From: Lachnospiraceae bacterium
Lineage (GTDB): Bacteria > Bacillota > Clostridia > Lachnospirales > Lachnospiraceae
NCBI GenBank assembly: GCA_902363665.1
Contig: CABJAW010000003.1
Location: 62,001-126,000, forward strand
DNA length: 64,000 nucleotides
Reading direction: 5' to 3'
Made by a program: the position numbers and the translations under genes. The notes beneath the pieces are model-generated. The model did not search any database and was not told where the DNA came from. It saw nothing but the letters and a program-made list of their open reading frames with translations. This document shows positions 34,131 to 43,792 of this stretch, one piece after another (the first letter of the stretch is position 1; every line of letters begins with the position of its first letter).

Positions 34131-35099
34131 TCAGGAGAAAAAGGCGGTTAAACGCTTTAAGTAGGTGCGCATCACCAGGGCATTGCTGTTGATGATCTCA
34201 TGCTTTGTACCGGGCACACGGATCAGGGAGGCGTCCACGCCTCTTCGTCTGAGCTTTCGGATGAATCGGTCCTGTTCTTTTTTGGATACGAGCCGTTCAT
34301 CGTGTGCCTGGAATAAAAGAACAGGGATCTGGATCTGTCGGTATCCGCGGTACTGCAGGTAGCGGTTCAGTTCTACTGCCGCATGGAGCCAGCCGTAGGA
34401 CGGTGCGGAAAGCTGGAGCAGAAGATCTTTTTCTCGTTTTTTCTGGTAGAGGTCGAAGCGCCCCCGGGAGGTTCCGCAGCTTTTTTCGAAGTATTCCGGT
34501 TTGCCGTAGGGCTTCTGTCCCGCCACATACCGGTCAGAACGACCACTGCGGCAAAAATGTGCAGCGATTCGCTTTGCACTGAGGTATGGCACCGGAGAGG
34601 TCAGAGGGCGGATCATCGGGGAAGACAGGATCACTTTTGCAAACAGTGTCGGATCCGCTGCTGCCGCTGCTGCTGCAATTCCTCCGCCCATGGAATGACC
34701 GTAAAGATAAAGTGGAAGCTGCGGCAGTGCGTGCTTTACGCGTCTTGCAGTAAAAAGAAGATCTGCGATGTAGCGCTGCCAGGAGTCGATGTGGACGAGG
34801 GATAAATCATCCGTCAGGCGATAGCTGTGTCCGTGACCGCAGTGCTCCGGAAAGCAGACGTGATAACCGCTTTGCAGCAGGTAATAAATAAATTCCTTAT
34901 ATTTTTCAATGTTTTCGGTAAAACCATGCGAGACAAGGATGGTTCCTCTCGGAGGCTTTTTGGTGCGGTAAAGCAGTACGTGGATGGCGCGGTCTGCCTC
35001 GCGGCAGAGAAAAAAGGAAGCGCCGTGTGCATTTAAATACGGTTCCACGATTTCATTCATGGCCTGTGTGTAGACCTGTTCGGTAAGCAGTCTGGTCAT
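34131..35099 (-). CDS. Alpha/beta hydrolase (serine aminopeptidase S33 / lysophospholipase-like)
   Basis: This 322-residue monoglyceride-lipase-like hydrolase has an oxyanion region V-S-H-G-F-T-E-N near residue 57 and the nucleophile elbow G-H-S-M-G-G-G near residue 135. The late D-E-R-L and G-T-K-H-E residues supply the acid and histidine. The substrate is unknown. AAAGGAG lies eight bases before the ATG. It follows rlmH on the same strand. Confidence 0.88.
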   Translation of the reverse strand: MTRLLTEQVYTQAMNEIVEPYLNAHGASFFLCREADRAIHVLLYRTKKPPRGTILVSHGFTENIEKYKEFIYYLLQSGYHVCFPEHCGHGHSYRLTDDLSLVHIDSWQRYIADLLFTARRVKHALPQLPLYLYGHSMGGGIAAAAAAADPTLFAKVILSSPMIRPLTSPVPYLSAKRIAAHFCRSGRSDRYVAGQKPYGKPEYFEKSCGTSRGRFDLYQKKREKDLLLQLSAPSYGWLHAAVELNRYLQYRGYRQIQIPVLLFQAHDERLVSKKEQDRFIRKLRRRGVDASLIRVPGTKHEIINSNALVMRTYLKRLTAFFS

Positions 35100-35207
35100 A
35101 GCTGCATCTCCTTTCTGAGTGGAGGCGGTACGAAAAAATTAGTTATGAACGTGAAGCGGGTATATGCATAGATCGGGCGCGGCTGTCCGTTTTGCGGTTC
35201 TGATGGG

Positions 35208-35687
35208 TTATTTGTGGTACGGTTCTCCTTTGATGATGCGGAAGCAGCGATAAATTTGTTCAAGCAGGACAACCCGCATCAGCTGATGCGGAAAAGTCAT
35301 CGGAGAAAAGCTTAAGTGCTCATCTGCACGTTTCCAGACTGTCTGTGAGAGTCCGAGAGAACCGCCGATCACGAAGCAAATATGGCTTTTTCCCTGTACG
35401 GTAAGCTGTTCCAGGTGTGCGGCGAGCTGTTCGGAAGAACGCTGCTTTCCCTGGATCACCAGGGCAATGACGTAGGCATCCTCTTTGATACTCTGGAGGA
35501 TCCGCTGCCCTTCTTTTTCTTTGATCTGCGTTTCCAATGCTTCGCTGGCGCCGTCCGGTGTCTTTTCATCAGGAAGCTCAAGAATTTCAAGACTGCAGTA
35601 ACGGGACAGCCGTTTACTGTACTCTGCAATAGCGTCACGGTAAAATTTTTCCTTGATTTTTCCGACGGTAATTAAAGTGATTTTCAT
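35208..35687 (-). CDS. rlmH: 23S rRNA (pseudouridine1915-N3)-methyltransferase
   Basis: RlmH is a SPOUT methyltransferase that modifies pseudouridine 1915 in helix 69 of 23S rRNA. The 159 residues show F-V-I-G-G-S-L-G-L and the C-terminal signature [14 protein letters not shown], ending G-E-P-Y-H-K. GAGGAG precedes the ATG, and a promoter with TATAAA is found 50 bases upstream. Confidence 0.97.
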   Translation of the reverse strand: MKITLITVGKIKEKFYRDAIAEYSKRLSRYCSLEILELPDEKTPDGASEALETQIKEKEGQRILQSIKEDAYVIALVIQGKQRSSEQLAAHLEQLTVQGKSHICFVIGGSLGLSQTVWKRADEHLSFSPMTFPHQLMRVVLLEQIYRCFRIIKGEPYHK

Positions 35688-35733
35688 AGGATCTCCTCGG
35701 GTCTGATTAGACAGGCAGGCACTTTATCCCTGT

Positions 35734-35762
35734 TTTATAAAGTTTTACCTGGTTCTGAACAA
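35734..35762 (-). promoter_or_regulatory. Promoter of rlmH
   Basis: The minus strand reads TTGTTC (35757-35762), 17 bases, TATAAA (35734-35739), between the nfnB/gltA terminator and rlmH. Confidence 0.6.
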
Positions 35763-35776
35763 GTATATAATGGAAA

Positions 35777-35807
35777 AGCCGGATGGCGGAGAAACTGCCA
35801 TCCGGCT
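35777..35807 (-). terminator. Terminator of the nfnA-gltA pair
   Basis: Perfect 11-base GC-rich arms AGCCGGATGGC and GCCATCCGGCT with a nine-base loop; on the minus strand TTTT follows. It is about 65 bases past the gltA stop. Confidence 0.85.
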
Positions 35808-35873
35808 CGTTATCATGCGTGATCTCAGAACTGATCGTGGAAACAGATCTGCTCTGCTGTCGTATGAATGAAC

Positions 35874-37265
35874 TTAATTCTTTGATTTCAGGAACTCATC
35901 GATTCCCTTTGCAGCTGCTTTTCCTGCGCCCATTGCAAGGATAACGGTAGCTGCGCCTGTTACGGCATCGCCGCCGGCAAATACGCCGTCCTTGGAGGTC
36001 TGACCGGTGGTCTCGTCTGCTACGATACATTTTCTGCGGTTCGTATCAAGACCGATAGTCGTAGAAGAAATCAGCGGGTTCGGTGAAGTACCAAGAGACA
36101 TGATGACGGTATCGACATCAAGGTCAAACTCGGATCCCGGAACTTCTACCGGACGTCTTCTTCCGGATGCATCCGGCTCGCCAAGCTCCATGCGGATACA
36201 TTTCATGCCTGCAACGCAGTCATTCTCATCCACAAGGATTTCCTTCGGATTGGTGAGGAGATCAAAGATGATACCCTCTTCTTTTGCGTGGTGAACTTCT
36301 TCAGCACGTGCCGGAAGCTCTGCTTCACTTCTGCGGTATACAATATGTACTTCAGCACCAAGACGAAGTGCTGTTCTTGCAGCATCCATTGCTACGTTTC
36401 CGCCGCCAACAACAGCTACCTTTTTGCCGCGTGCGATCGGTGTGTCGTAATCCTCACGGAATGCCTTCATCAGGTTGTTTCTGGTCAGGTATTCATTTGC
36501 AGAGAATACGCCTTTTGCAGTCTCACCAGGGATACCCATAAACATCGGAAGTCCCGCACCGGAACCGATGAAGACTGCCTCAAATCCTTCTTCATCGAGC
36601 AGCTCGTCGATGGTGACGGATTTGCCGATAATGACGTTGGTTTCGATCTTTACGCCGAGAGATTTTACGTTCTCTACTTCTTTTGCAACAACATCGAGCT
36701 TCGGAAGACGGAACTCCGGAATACCGTAAACGAGTACGCCGCCTGCCTCATGCAGTGCCTCAAAAATTGTGACATCGTATCCCAGCTTTGCAAGATCGCC
36801 TGCGCAGGTAAGGCCGGAAGGACCGGAACCGATAACCGCGACTTTCTTGCCGTTCTTTTCTGCGGGAGCAGCCGGCTTGATGCCGTTCTCTCTTGCCCAG
36901 TCAGCAACGAAACGCTCCAGCTTTCCGATGGAAACAGATTCGCCCTTGATGCCGCGGATACATTTGCCTTCGCACTGGCTCTCCTGTGGGCAGACACGGC
37001 CGCAGATTGCCGGAAGTGCACTGGACATGGAAATTACTTTATATGCTTCTTCGAAGTTGCCTTCTTTTACTTCTTTGATAAAATCAGGAATATTGATGGA
37101 TACCGGACATCCCTGTACGCATTTTGCATTCTTGCAGTGCAGGCAGCGGGAAGCCTCTTCCATTGCTTCCTCCTTGTTGTATCCAAGACATACCTCGTCA
37201 AAATTTGTTGCTCTTACCTTCGGATCCTGTTCTCTTACAGGAACTTTCTTTAATACGTCTGCCAT
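35874..37265 (-). CDS. gltA: GltA/NfnB-like flavoprotein (glutamate synthase small-subunit type)
   Basis: The 463-residue protein has two [4Fe-4S]-binding cysteine sets near the N-terminus (C-L-H-C-K-N-A-K-C-V-Q-G-C-P and C-G-R-V-C-P-Q-E-S-Q-C) and two nucleotide-binding folds (V-I-G-S-G-P-S-G-L and V-V-G-G-G-N-V-A-M-D). With the SudA/NfnA-like gene immediately upstream and overlapping by one base, it makes the pair found as NfnAB. NfnAB is the electron-bifurcating NADH-dependent ferredoxin:NADP+ oxidoreductase of clostridia. Databases often call the protein NADPH-dependent glutamate synthase. I favour the transhydrogenase reading from gene order, without biochemical proof. Confidence 0.88.
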   Translation of the reverse strand: MADVLKKVPVREQDPKVRATNFDEVCLGYNKEEAMEEASRCLHCKNAKCVQGCPVSINIPDFIKEVKEGNFEEAYKVISMSSALPAICGRVCPQESQCEGKCIRGIKGESVSIGKLERFVADWARENGIKPAAPAEKNGKKVAVIGSGPSGLTCAGDLAKLGYDVTIFEALHEAGGVLVYGIPEFRLPKLDVVAKEVENVKSLGVKIETNVIIGKSVTIDELLDEEGFEAVFIGSGAGLPMFMGIPGETAKGVFSANEYLTRNNLMKAFREDYDTPIARGKKVAVVGGGNVAMDAARTALRLGAEVHIVYRRSEAELPARAEEVHHAKEEGIIFDLLTNPKEILVDENDCVAGMKCIRMELGEPDASGRRRPVEVPGSEFDLDVDTVIMSLGTSPNPLISSTTIGLDTNRRKCIVADETTGQTSKDGVFAGGDAVTGAATVILAMGAGKAAAKGIDEFLKSKN

Positions 37266-38158
37266 TACTTGTCACCTCCGCAATTGCCGCATCCGCCGTG
37301 ATGGGTATCGCCCTCACGCAGTTTGAGCAGTGCTCTGCCCTCTTCGGTCTTGTACATTGTCTGTCTCTTCATCGCCATATCAAAATCAATCTTATGGCCA
37401 TCGAATTCCGGGCCGTCTACGCAGGCAAATTTTACTTCATCGCCGACGATAACACGACAGGCCCCGCACATACCGGTACCGTCTACCATGATCGGGTTCA
37501 TGCTGACGATGGTCGGGATGCCAAGCTTCTTTGTGGTCAGGCAGCAGAATTTCATCATGATCATCGGTCCGATCGCTACACAGTGATCGTAGGTCTTGCC
37601 CTCTTTTGTTACAAGATCTTCAATAACCTTTGTAACCATACCGCTTCTGCCGTAGGAGCCGTCGTCGGTGGTGACGTATACGTTACCGGCTACAGATTTG
37701 AATTTATCTTCAAGAATTACGAGATCCTTTGTCTTTGCACCGACGATTACATCCGCATCTACGCCGTGCTCATGCAGCCATTTCATCTGCGGGTAGATCG
37801 GTGCAGTACCAACTCCGCCTGCGACGAACAGAATCTTTTTCTTCTTTGTCTCTTCCAGATTTGCTTCCTCGCAAAGCTCAGACGGACGGCCAAGCGGTCC
37901 GACAAAGTCGCGGAAAGAATCACCGGCCTGAAGCTTTGAGAATTTCTCAGTAGATGCGCCGATCGGCATGAATACAATCGTAATCGTACCGGCTTCTCTG
38001 TCATAATCACAGATTGTAAGCGGGATACGCTCACCTTCTTCATCAGCTTTGACGATGATAAACTGTCCCGGCAGGCAATGCTTTGCAACACGCGGAGCTT
38101 CTACTACCATCTGGTAGATATTGCCCGCAAGTTTTCCTGCTTCCAAAATCTTATACAT
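37265..38158 (-). CDS. SudA/NfnA-like FAD/NAD-binding [2Fe-2S] subunit
   Basis: This 297-residue ferredoxin-NADP reductase-type protein starts M-Y-K-I-L-E-A, has R-I-P-L-T-I and G-P-L-G-R-P flavin-site elements and carries a [2Fe-2S] cysteine cluster near the C-terminus (C-G-A-C-R and F-A-C-V-D-G-P-E-F). It is the usual partner of the 463-residue flavoprotein. The ATG at 38158 follows GGAGG at six bases. A TTGAAT-17-TATACT promoter lies 80 bases upstream. Confidence 0.88.
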   Translation of the reverse strand: MYKILEAGKLAGNIYQMVVEAPRVAKHCLPGQFIIVKADEEGERIPLTICDYDREAGTITIVFMPIGASTEKFSKLQAGDSFRDFVGPLGRPSELCEEANLEETKKKKILFVAGGVGTAPIYPQMKWLHEHGVDADVIVGAKTKDLVILEDKFKSVAGNVYVTTDDGSYGRSGMVTKVIEDLVTKEGKTYDHCVAIGPMIMMKFCCLTTKKLGIPTIVSMNPIMVDGTGMCGACRVIVGDEVKFACVDGPEFDGHKIDFDMAMKRQTMYKTEEGRALLKLREGDTHHGGCGNCGGDK

Positions 38159-38237
38159 AGTATACCTCCATATCATTTACAGCAGTGAGCTGCCGCATTT
38201 GTAACAGAACCGCATGCGATTCCATAAACATCACTTT

Positions 38238-38266
38238 AGTATAAAACAATAAATCAGAAAATTCAA
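38238..38266 (-). promoter_or_regulatory. Promoter of the nfnA-gltA operon
   Basis: The minus strand reads TTGAAT (38261-38266), 17 bases, TATACT (38238-38243), in the spacer between ftsK and the NfnA-like gene. Confidence 0.65.
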
Positions 38267-38358
38267 CGGCAAATTTGTCGATATGCGGTGTTTTTCACTG
38301 CCTGTCTGTTCTTTTTTGTCGGAATGGAACTCAAAATGGAACTTTTTTCAAGATCCGG

Positions 38359-41300
38359 TCAGTTCTGTTCCAGGTAATTTTCAAATTCGCTCTCGGACAT
38401 CAGGATCTTGCGCGGCTTGGTGCCTTCCTCCGGACCGACCACGCCTGCGTCAGAGAGCTGGTCCATGATACGGGCAGCCCGATTGAAGCCGATCTTGAAT
38501 ACACGCTGCAGCATTCCAATGGATGCCTTGTCCTTTTCGATGATGAATTTCCCGGCATCGGCAAAGAGTTCATCCACATCTTCACCGCTGCGGGATGCCG
38601 AGGATACCTGCTGTACTTTTTCCATCTGTGCCTGCATGTCGGCGCTGTAGGAAGCGTCGGTATTCTGGCTCTTCAGGAAATCCACGACATCGGAAACTTC
38701 TTCGTCGGAGACAAACGCCCCCTGCACACGTGCCGGTTTCTGGTAGCCCTGCGGATAAAACAGCATATCGCCCTTTCCGAGCAGCTTTTCTGCGCCGTTC
38801 ATATCGATGATCGTCCGGGAGTCAACGCCCGAAGAAACAGAAAATGCGATACGCGACGGCATGTTTGCTTTGATCAGTCCGGTGATGACATTGACGGACG
38901 GACGCTGTGTGGCAATGATCAGATGGATACCTGCCGCACGCGCCAGCTGCGCCAGACGGCAGATGGAATCCTCGACTTCACCCGGGGCAACCATCATGAG
39001 GTCAGCCAGCTCGTCGACGATGATCACGATTTGCGGAAGTTTTTTCGGCTTATTCGGATCGTCGATGTCTCCAAGGGCTTCGATCTTCTGGTTGTAGCCC
39101 TTTAAGTCACGTACGCCGTATTCTGCGAATTTATTGTAGCGGTCGGTCATTTCCGCCACGCCCCAGTTCAGCGCTCCGGCTGCCTTTTTCGGATCAGTCA
39201 CAACCGGGATGAACAGATGCGGGATGCCATTGTAGACACTCAGCTCGACGACCTTCGGATCAATCATAATCAGCTTGACATCCTCCGGCTTTGCCTTATA
39301 CAAAATGCTCATGATCAGCGTGTTGATGCAGACGGATTTACCGGAACCGGTTGCGCCGGCAATCAGCAGATGCGGCATCTTGGCGATATCAGCCACGACG
39401 GTATTTCCTCCGATATCCTTTCCGACCGCGAAGGCAAGGCTGGATTTGTGAGATTTAAATTCATTCGATTCAAGTAAGTCGCGCAGCGCAACAGAGCTGC
39501 CTTTTTTGTTCGGAACTTCAATACCGACTGCGGATTTTCCGGGGATCGGGGCCTCAATACGGATATCGGCAGCAGCCAGATTGAGGCGGATGTCATCGGT
39601 AAGCGCAACGATCTTGCTGACCTTGACACCCTGCTGCGGCAGAAGCTCGTATCTGGTTACGTTTGGACCGCAGCTGTAGTTGGTGACGGTCGCATGGACA
39701 CCGAAGCTGTTGAGTGTCTGCTGCAGCTTGGCTGCTGTTCGTTTGACTTCCTGATCCTGGTCATTTCCGGAGTTCGTCTGCCCGGGTTTTAACAGATCGA
39801 TCGGCGGGAAAATATACTCTTTGCGCACGGTTTCTGCTGTTTTTGCTGCTGCCTGCTTGACACCTTCTATGCCATCTTGAATTTCCTGCGCAGATGAGCG
39901 CGGGTTGCGTCTGGCGCTGTGCTCCGACCCTTCTTCTGCGGCGGATTCGGCTGTTATGCTTCGTGTGGAAGGTGCGGATCGTGTTGTATCCCTGGAGATT
40001 TCTTTGACACTTTGGGTAAAGACATGACCGGAGGAAGTGGATGCGCGCAGCTTCGCCTCCTCATCAGAGAGAAAGAAATCATCAGAAATATTCTCATCAG
40101 CAGAACCAAAATCCGCTGCATCGCTGGCAGAAAGGAACGAATCGTCGTCCTCCATGCTGACTGCAGAAACAGCATCCGGTTCCGGGTGGGCAGGATGCAC
40201 GTCTGCATTTTCAGCGGAGAATGCGTTTGACTGGCACATATGGATGGAATCGTCTGCTTTGTCTGCGGATGCGTCAAAGTCAAGTTCGTCGAAGGCTGTA
40301 CCGGAAAGTTCACGGACTGAGGAATCGTCCACTGTGCTCTGTCTGTGATCCGCAGCTTCCTGGAATGGAAAGTCCTGGAGCTGAGAAAGGAAATCATCCG
40401 GAAGATCGGAATCGTCCCCGTCTGAATCCAGATTGATGTAACGCAGGTCTGGTTTTACCCGCTCTTTGGTCTGCATTCCCGCCACAGGCTCTTCTTCTGC
40501 GCCAAGAGAAGCGCGCGGAGAAAGAATTTCGCGCACGTCACTGCCGACAGCGGCCGGATCGCCGGTGATCCGGGTATCGAGCGTGACACCGGTAACCTTG
40601 TGATCCTGGCGTCGCTGCCTTGGAGTCGCCGGAAAATGGATCGGAATATCGATATCCGTTCTCGATGGCTGTGTGGAAAGAGAGGAATCCTGCGGCATCT
40701 CTGTCACGGCGTGGGCTGCAGAAACAGGATCAGCTTTCCTGCCAGCGGCTGAATCTGCCGGAGCACTGGCAGCGGTTCGTGCGGATGGCCGTTCTGCGGT
40801 CTCCACGATCAGAGAAGGCGTGACATTACGCTGTTCGATGCGGACATCGCTGCGTGCGGAATCGGTGCCTTCCGCCGCGGCCGTGCCTGATTTCCGGCGC
40901 TGTGTGCCAGATCGGTTCGTGCGTCCGGAGAAGACCTGGTTTTCGCATTCTCTGCGGTTCGCACGTCTGGTATTTACTGTTTTACGTTCCACCTGCAGCT
41001 GCGTCTGGTCAGGAAAATTCGAAAATGTGTTTTCAGAGGCTTCGCGTTCCTCTCTCCACTGGGCGTGGTGTCTGGCGGAAGCTGTATAAACTTCTTTCAG
41101 ATAGCGGCGCAGCCATTTCAGCAGGGAGCGCTGTGTGATCAGAAGCAGGCAGAGAAGTGCTGCAATGGTCAGAAAAATACCGGTTCCGATTGATCCGAAC
41201 GCCGGGGTAAGCAGGTGGCAGATTTCTCCGCTGACCGCTCCTCCTCCGGTTTTGCCGTTTGCGCAGTACTGATAGATGTCGAGAATCTTTGCTTCTGAGT

Positions 41301-41808
41301 AAAAGACAGAATCGCCAAGTCCGAGAAAGCTGCATACGGTAAAATACAGCACCGTTCCGGCCAGAGTTTTGAGTACGGAGTGGTAGCTTCCGTGGTTTGA
41401 AACCAGAAAACCGGATGCAAATGCAAGAAGAATCGGAAGCAGGTAGGCCAGTGTGCCGAAAAGTCCGAAGGAAAGATTTGTAAGAAAATCGCCGATATAC
41501 CCGCCAAAGCCGAAATAACTGAAGAAAAGGAAGGCGCAAAGCGCCCACAGAATCAGCAGGGTGGCTTCTTTTGCAAACGGGGACAGCAGCCGGCGTTTTG
41601 TGGCTGGTTCAGCCGCATGGATCACCTCCTGTTTTTTCGAAACAACAGCAGCATTTCCGGAGGAGCTGCTGCTGCGTTTTTTTGTGGAGGAAGAAGTACG
41701 GCTGGCGGCTGTCTTTGCCGTGGCCTTTTTTGTTCCCGGTTTTTTGGTTTTTTGTACTGGTGTTTTTGTATCAGTGTCAGGTTTCTTTTTTGCTGCTTTT
41801 GCTGCCAA
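38359..41808 (-). CDS. ftsK: DNA translocase FtsK/SpoIIIE
   Basis: This membrane-anchored dsDNA pump clears chromosomes through the septum. The 1149 residues comprise a basic Lys/Thr/Ser-rich start (1-65), four or five membrane segments (about 75-230), and a very long acidic and Ser-rich linker (about 240-680). They then show a RecA-like motor with Walker A G-A-T-G-S-G-K-S near residue 820 and D-E-L-A-D-L-M-M, and a C-terminal gamma winged helix ([14 protein letters not shown]). The start is TTG, seven bases after GGAGG. A single gene is usual in this group and may serve both division and sporulation. Confidence 0.95.
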   Translation of the reverse strand: MAAKAAKKKPDTDTKTPVQKTKKPGTKKATAKTAASRTSSSTKKRSSSSSGNAAVVSKKQEVIHAAEPATKRRLLSPFAKEATLLILWALCAFLFFSYFGFGGYIGDFLTNLSFGLFGTLAYLLPILLAFASGFLVSNHGSYHSVLKTLAGTVLYFTVCSFLGLGDSVFYSEAKILDIYQYCANGKTGGGAVSGEICHLLTPAFGSIGTGIFLTIAALLCLLLITQRSLLKWLRRYLKEVYTASARHHAQWREEREASENTFSNFPDQTQLQVERKTVNTRRANRRECENQVFSGRTNRSGTQRRKSGTAAAEGTDSARSDVRIEQRNVTPSLIVETAERPSARTAASAPADSAAGRKADPVSAAHAVTEMPQDSSLSTQPSRTDIDIPIHFPATPRQRRQDHKVTGVTLDTRITGDPAAVGSDVREILSPRASLGAEEEPVAGMQTKERVKPDLRYINLDSDGDDSDLPDDFLSQLQDFPFQEAADHRQSTVDDSSVRELSGTAFDELDFDASADKADDSIHMCQSNAFSAENADVHPAHPEPDAVSAVSMEDDDSFLSASDAADFGSADENISDDFFLSDEEAKLRASTSSGHVFTQSVKEISRDTTRSAPSTRSITAESAAEEGSEHSARRNPRSSAQEIQDGIEGVKQAAAKTAETVRKEYIFPPIDLLKPGQTNSGNDQDQEVKRTAAKLQQTLNSFGVHATVTNYSCGPNVTRYELLPQQGVKVSKIVALTDDIRLNLAAADIRIEAPIPGKSAVGIEVPNKKGSSVALRDLLESNEFKSHKSSLAFAVGKDIGGNTVVADIAKMPHLLIAGATGSGKSVCINTLIMSILYKAKPEDVKLIMIDPKVVELSVYNGIPHLFIPVVTDPKKAAGALNWGVAEMTDRYNKFAEYGVRDLKGYNQKIEALGDIDDPNKPKKLPQIVIIVDELADLMMVAPGEVEDSICRLAQLARAAGIHLIIATQRPSVNVITGLIKANMPSRIAFSVSSGVDSRTIIDMNGAEKLLGKGDMLFYPQGYQKPARVQGAFVSDEEVSDVVDFLKSQNTDASYSADMQAQMEKVQQVSSASRSGEDVDELFADAGKFIIEKDKASIGMLQRVFKIGFNRAARIMDQLSDAGVVGPEEGTKPRKILMSESEFENYLEQN

Positions 41809-41959
41809 AATTCGGCCTCCATTTCTATATTTCTATATCATTTCTGTCCATACATTCGTTTCCTGAATATGGAGTTTGTTTGCAGATGATGTCAGGCTAT
41901 CTGCTTTGCGTTATTGGGCATCTGTTTCTTATGGTGTCTTTTTGGATGGGAGCAGAAAA

Positions 41960-42835
41960 TCAGATCAGAAAATGCCCCGCAATCGCCAGAAGGCCTGCTG
42001 CGAAACAGTACCAGGAAAAATATTTGAATTTTTTGCCGCGCACGACAATCAGCAGTGCTTTGATACAAATGTAGCCAACGACTGCTGCGACGACCATTCC
42101 GGCGAGATAAACGCCAAGCGTGCCTGCGTTCACTGATTCGGCAGCGGCATCTTTTATTTCCAGCACTGCTGCCCCAAGTACGGCAGGAATGGAAAGAATA
42201 AACGAATACTTTACCGCAAATCGGCGATCCATACCGCAAAGCAGGCAGGCCGTGATCGTGGTGCCCGAGCGGGAAAGACCAGGAAGAGTGGAAAGTCCTT
42301 GGGCGATGCCGATCAGAATACCATTTTTACAGGTGATTTCTTTTGGCAATTTGCGCCCTTCCGGAGAATTATCCGCGATCAGCAGCAGGACGCCAGTCAT
42401 CAGAAGACAGATTCCCGGAATCAGGAGGGTATTGGATGCAGCTGCGACGAGCTGTTTTCCGACAACTCCGATCAGTGCGGTCGGAATTGTGGATACCAGA
42501 ATCAATACCACAAATTTTCGGTAATTATTATGTACGACGCGTCGGTATTTCAGAGAGGTCCCGTGGATTTTATTGAGAAAGAAAATCCGAAGATTAAAAA
42601 ACAGATCTCCGATCATTTTAAAAAATTCCACGATCATCTTTCCAATGTCTTTATGATAGACGATAAAAATTGCGGCAAGCGTGCCAAGGTGCAGAAGAAT
42701 GTCAAACAGCATGGTGCTGCCGGTGTTTATATGGAAAATATTCTGCAGGATTGCAAGATGGCCGGAGCTGCTGACCGGAAGAAATTCGGTCACACCCTGC
42801 ACGATCCCGAGGAAAACAGATTGTATGATATTCAT
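41960..42835 (-). CDS. uppP: Undecaprenyl-diphosphatase
   Basis: UppP/BacA recycles the lipid carrier of peptidoglycan synthesis and confers bacitracin tolerance. The 291-residue polytopic membrane protein has the active-site signatures Q-G-V-T-E-F-L-P-V-S-S-S-G-H and L-S-R-S-G-T-T-I. GGGAGG lies close before the ATG. Upstream, an inverted repeat encloses the -10 region of its promoter. Confidence 0.95.
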   Translation of the reverse strand: MNIIQSVFLGIVQGVTEFLPVSSSGHLAILQNIFHINTGSTMLFDILLHLGTLAAIFIVYHKDIGKMIVEFFKMIGDLFFNLRIFFLNKIHGTSLKYRRVVHNNYRKFVVLILVSTIPTALIGVVGKQLVAAASNTLLIPGICLLMTGVLLLIADNSPEGRKLPKEITCKNGILIGIAQGLSTLPGLSRSGTTITACLLCGMDRRFAVKYSFILSIPAVLGAAVLEIKDAAAESVNAGTLGVYLAGMVVAAVVGYICIKALLIVVRGKKFKYFSWYCFAAGLLAIAGHFLI

Positions 42836-42858
42836 GATAAGCCTCCCGTTTCATTTAT

Positions 42859-42897
42859 CCCGGCACTTATTATAGCAAAGAATACGTGCCGGGACAA
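42859..42897 (-). promoter_or_regulatory. uppP promoter embedded in an inverted repeat
   Basis: The minus strand reads GGACAA reversed as TTGTCC (42892-42897), 17 bases, TATAAT (42869-42874). Perfect eight-base arms CCCGGCAC (42859-42866) and GTGCCGGG (42886-42893) surround the -10 box and touch the -35. No U-run follows, so an operator or a start-proximal RNA hairpin is more likely than a terminator. Confidence 0.6.
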
Positions 42898-42909
42898 GCG
42901 TACATTCTG

Positions 42910-43629
42910 TTAGTTTTCATATCCTTTTTGATCGTTGATGAGCGCGTACAGCTTTGTAAGCGCCTGGCTGATTCCGCCGATCTCATTGATCAGTCCTTCC
43001 CGGACGGCGTCCTCTCCGACCAGGATTGTACCGAGATCCTTTGTCAGGATACCGGTATCAAGCATCAGATCCTCAAGCCGTTCGCGGGAGGCCCTGGAAT
43101 GCGCGGCGATAAAGCCGAGGATGCGGTCCTGCATTTGTTTGAAGTAATCGTACGTCTGGGGAGCGCCGATAACTGTGCCGCTCATGCGCACCGGATGAAT
43201 GACCATGGTACCGCTCGGCACGATAAACGAATAGTCCGTGGATACGGCGATCGGAACGCCGATGGAATGGCTGCCGCCGAGCACAAGGGATACGGTTGGC
43301 TTGCTCAGGGATGCGATCATCTCCGCGATCGCAAGGCCGGCCTCGACATCGCCGCCGACCGTGTTGAGCAGCAGCAAAAGCCCGTCTGTATCCGGGCTGT
43401 CTTCGATCGCGGCAAGCTTTGGCAGTACGTGCTCATATTTGGTGGTCTTGGAATTGCTCGGCAGGCATTCATGCCCTTCGATCTCTCCGATCACACTGAG
43501 CAGATAAATCCGGTGCGCAAGCTCAAGGCTGCCTGTTTCGCGGATACTTTCCCTTTGTTCTTTCCGGCTTTCTTTTGCAGGCGGAGCGGATGATGCGCTG
43601 CCCTGTCCGGATTCTCTGTCCTGATCCAT
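42910..43629 (-). CDS. ClpP-like protease (TepA/YmfB family)
   Basis: This 239-residue protein with a ClpP-type fold has L-L-N-T-V-G-G-D-V-E-A-G-L-A, the nucleophile-region G-G-S-H-S-I-G-V-P and the histidine loop V-I-H-P-V-R. The first 30 residues are polar and variable. Bacillus TepA lies beside spoIIIE, as this gene lies near ftsK, and was linked to protein translocation and spore-related proteolysis. No ClpX-type partner is nearby. AAGGAGG precedes the ATG. Confidence 0.85.
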   Translation of the reverse strand: MDQDRESGQGSASSAPPAKESRKEQRESIRETGSLELAHRIYLLSVIGEIEGHECLPSNSKTTKYEHVLPKLAAIEDSPDTDGLLLLLNTVGGDVEAGLAIAEMIASLSKPTVSLVLGGSHSIGVPIAVSTDYSFIVPSGTMVIHPVRMSGTVIGAPQTYDYFKQMQDRILGFIAAHSRASRERLEDLMLDTGILTKDLGTILVGEDAVREGLINEIGGISQALTKLYALINDQKGYEN

Positions 43630-43735
43630 AGCTGTTTCCTCCTTGAATTTTATTAAAACGCATGAGGTTAGTATGTCCGGAAAAAGAAAATTGATGCAAA
43701 AGAAGTCCTTTCACAGAGATGCTCTGTAAAACAGG

Positions 43736-43782
43736 GTTAAAAATCCCCCGCAGCCATTGAAATTCAACGAATGCAGGGGAAT
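43736..43782 (-). terminator. Terminator after the DUF6062 gene
   Basis: Two adjacent 20-base arms (43763-43782 and 43743-43762) pair almost throughout, several positions through G-U, and are followed by TTTTT on the minus strand. The structure ends ten bases past the stop of the DUF6062 gene. Confidence 0.8.
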
Positions 43783-43792
43783 CCATTAAAGG

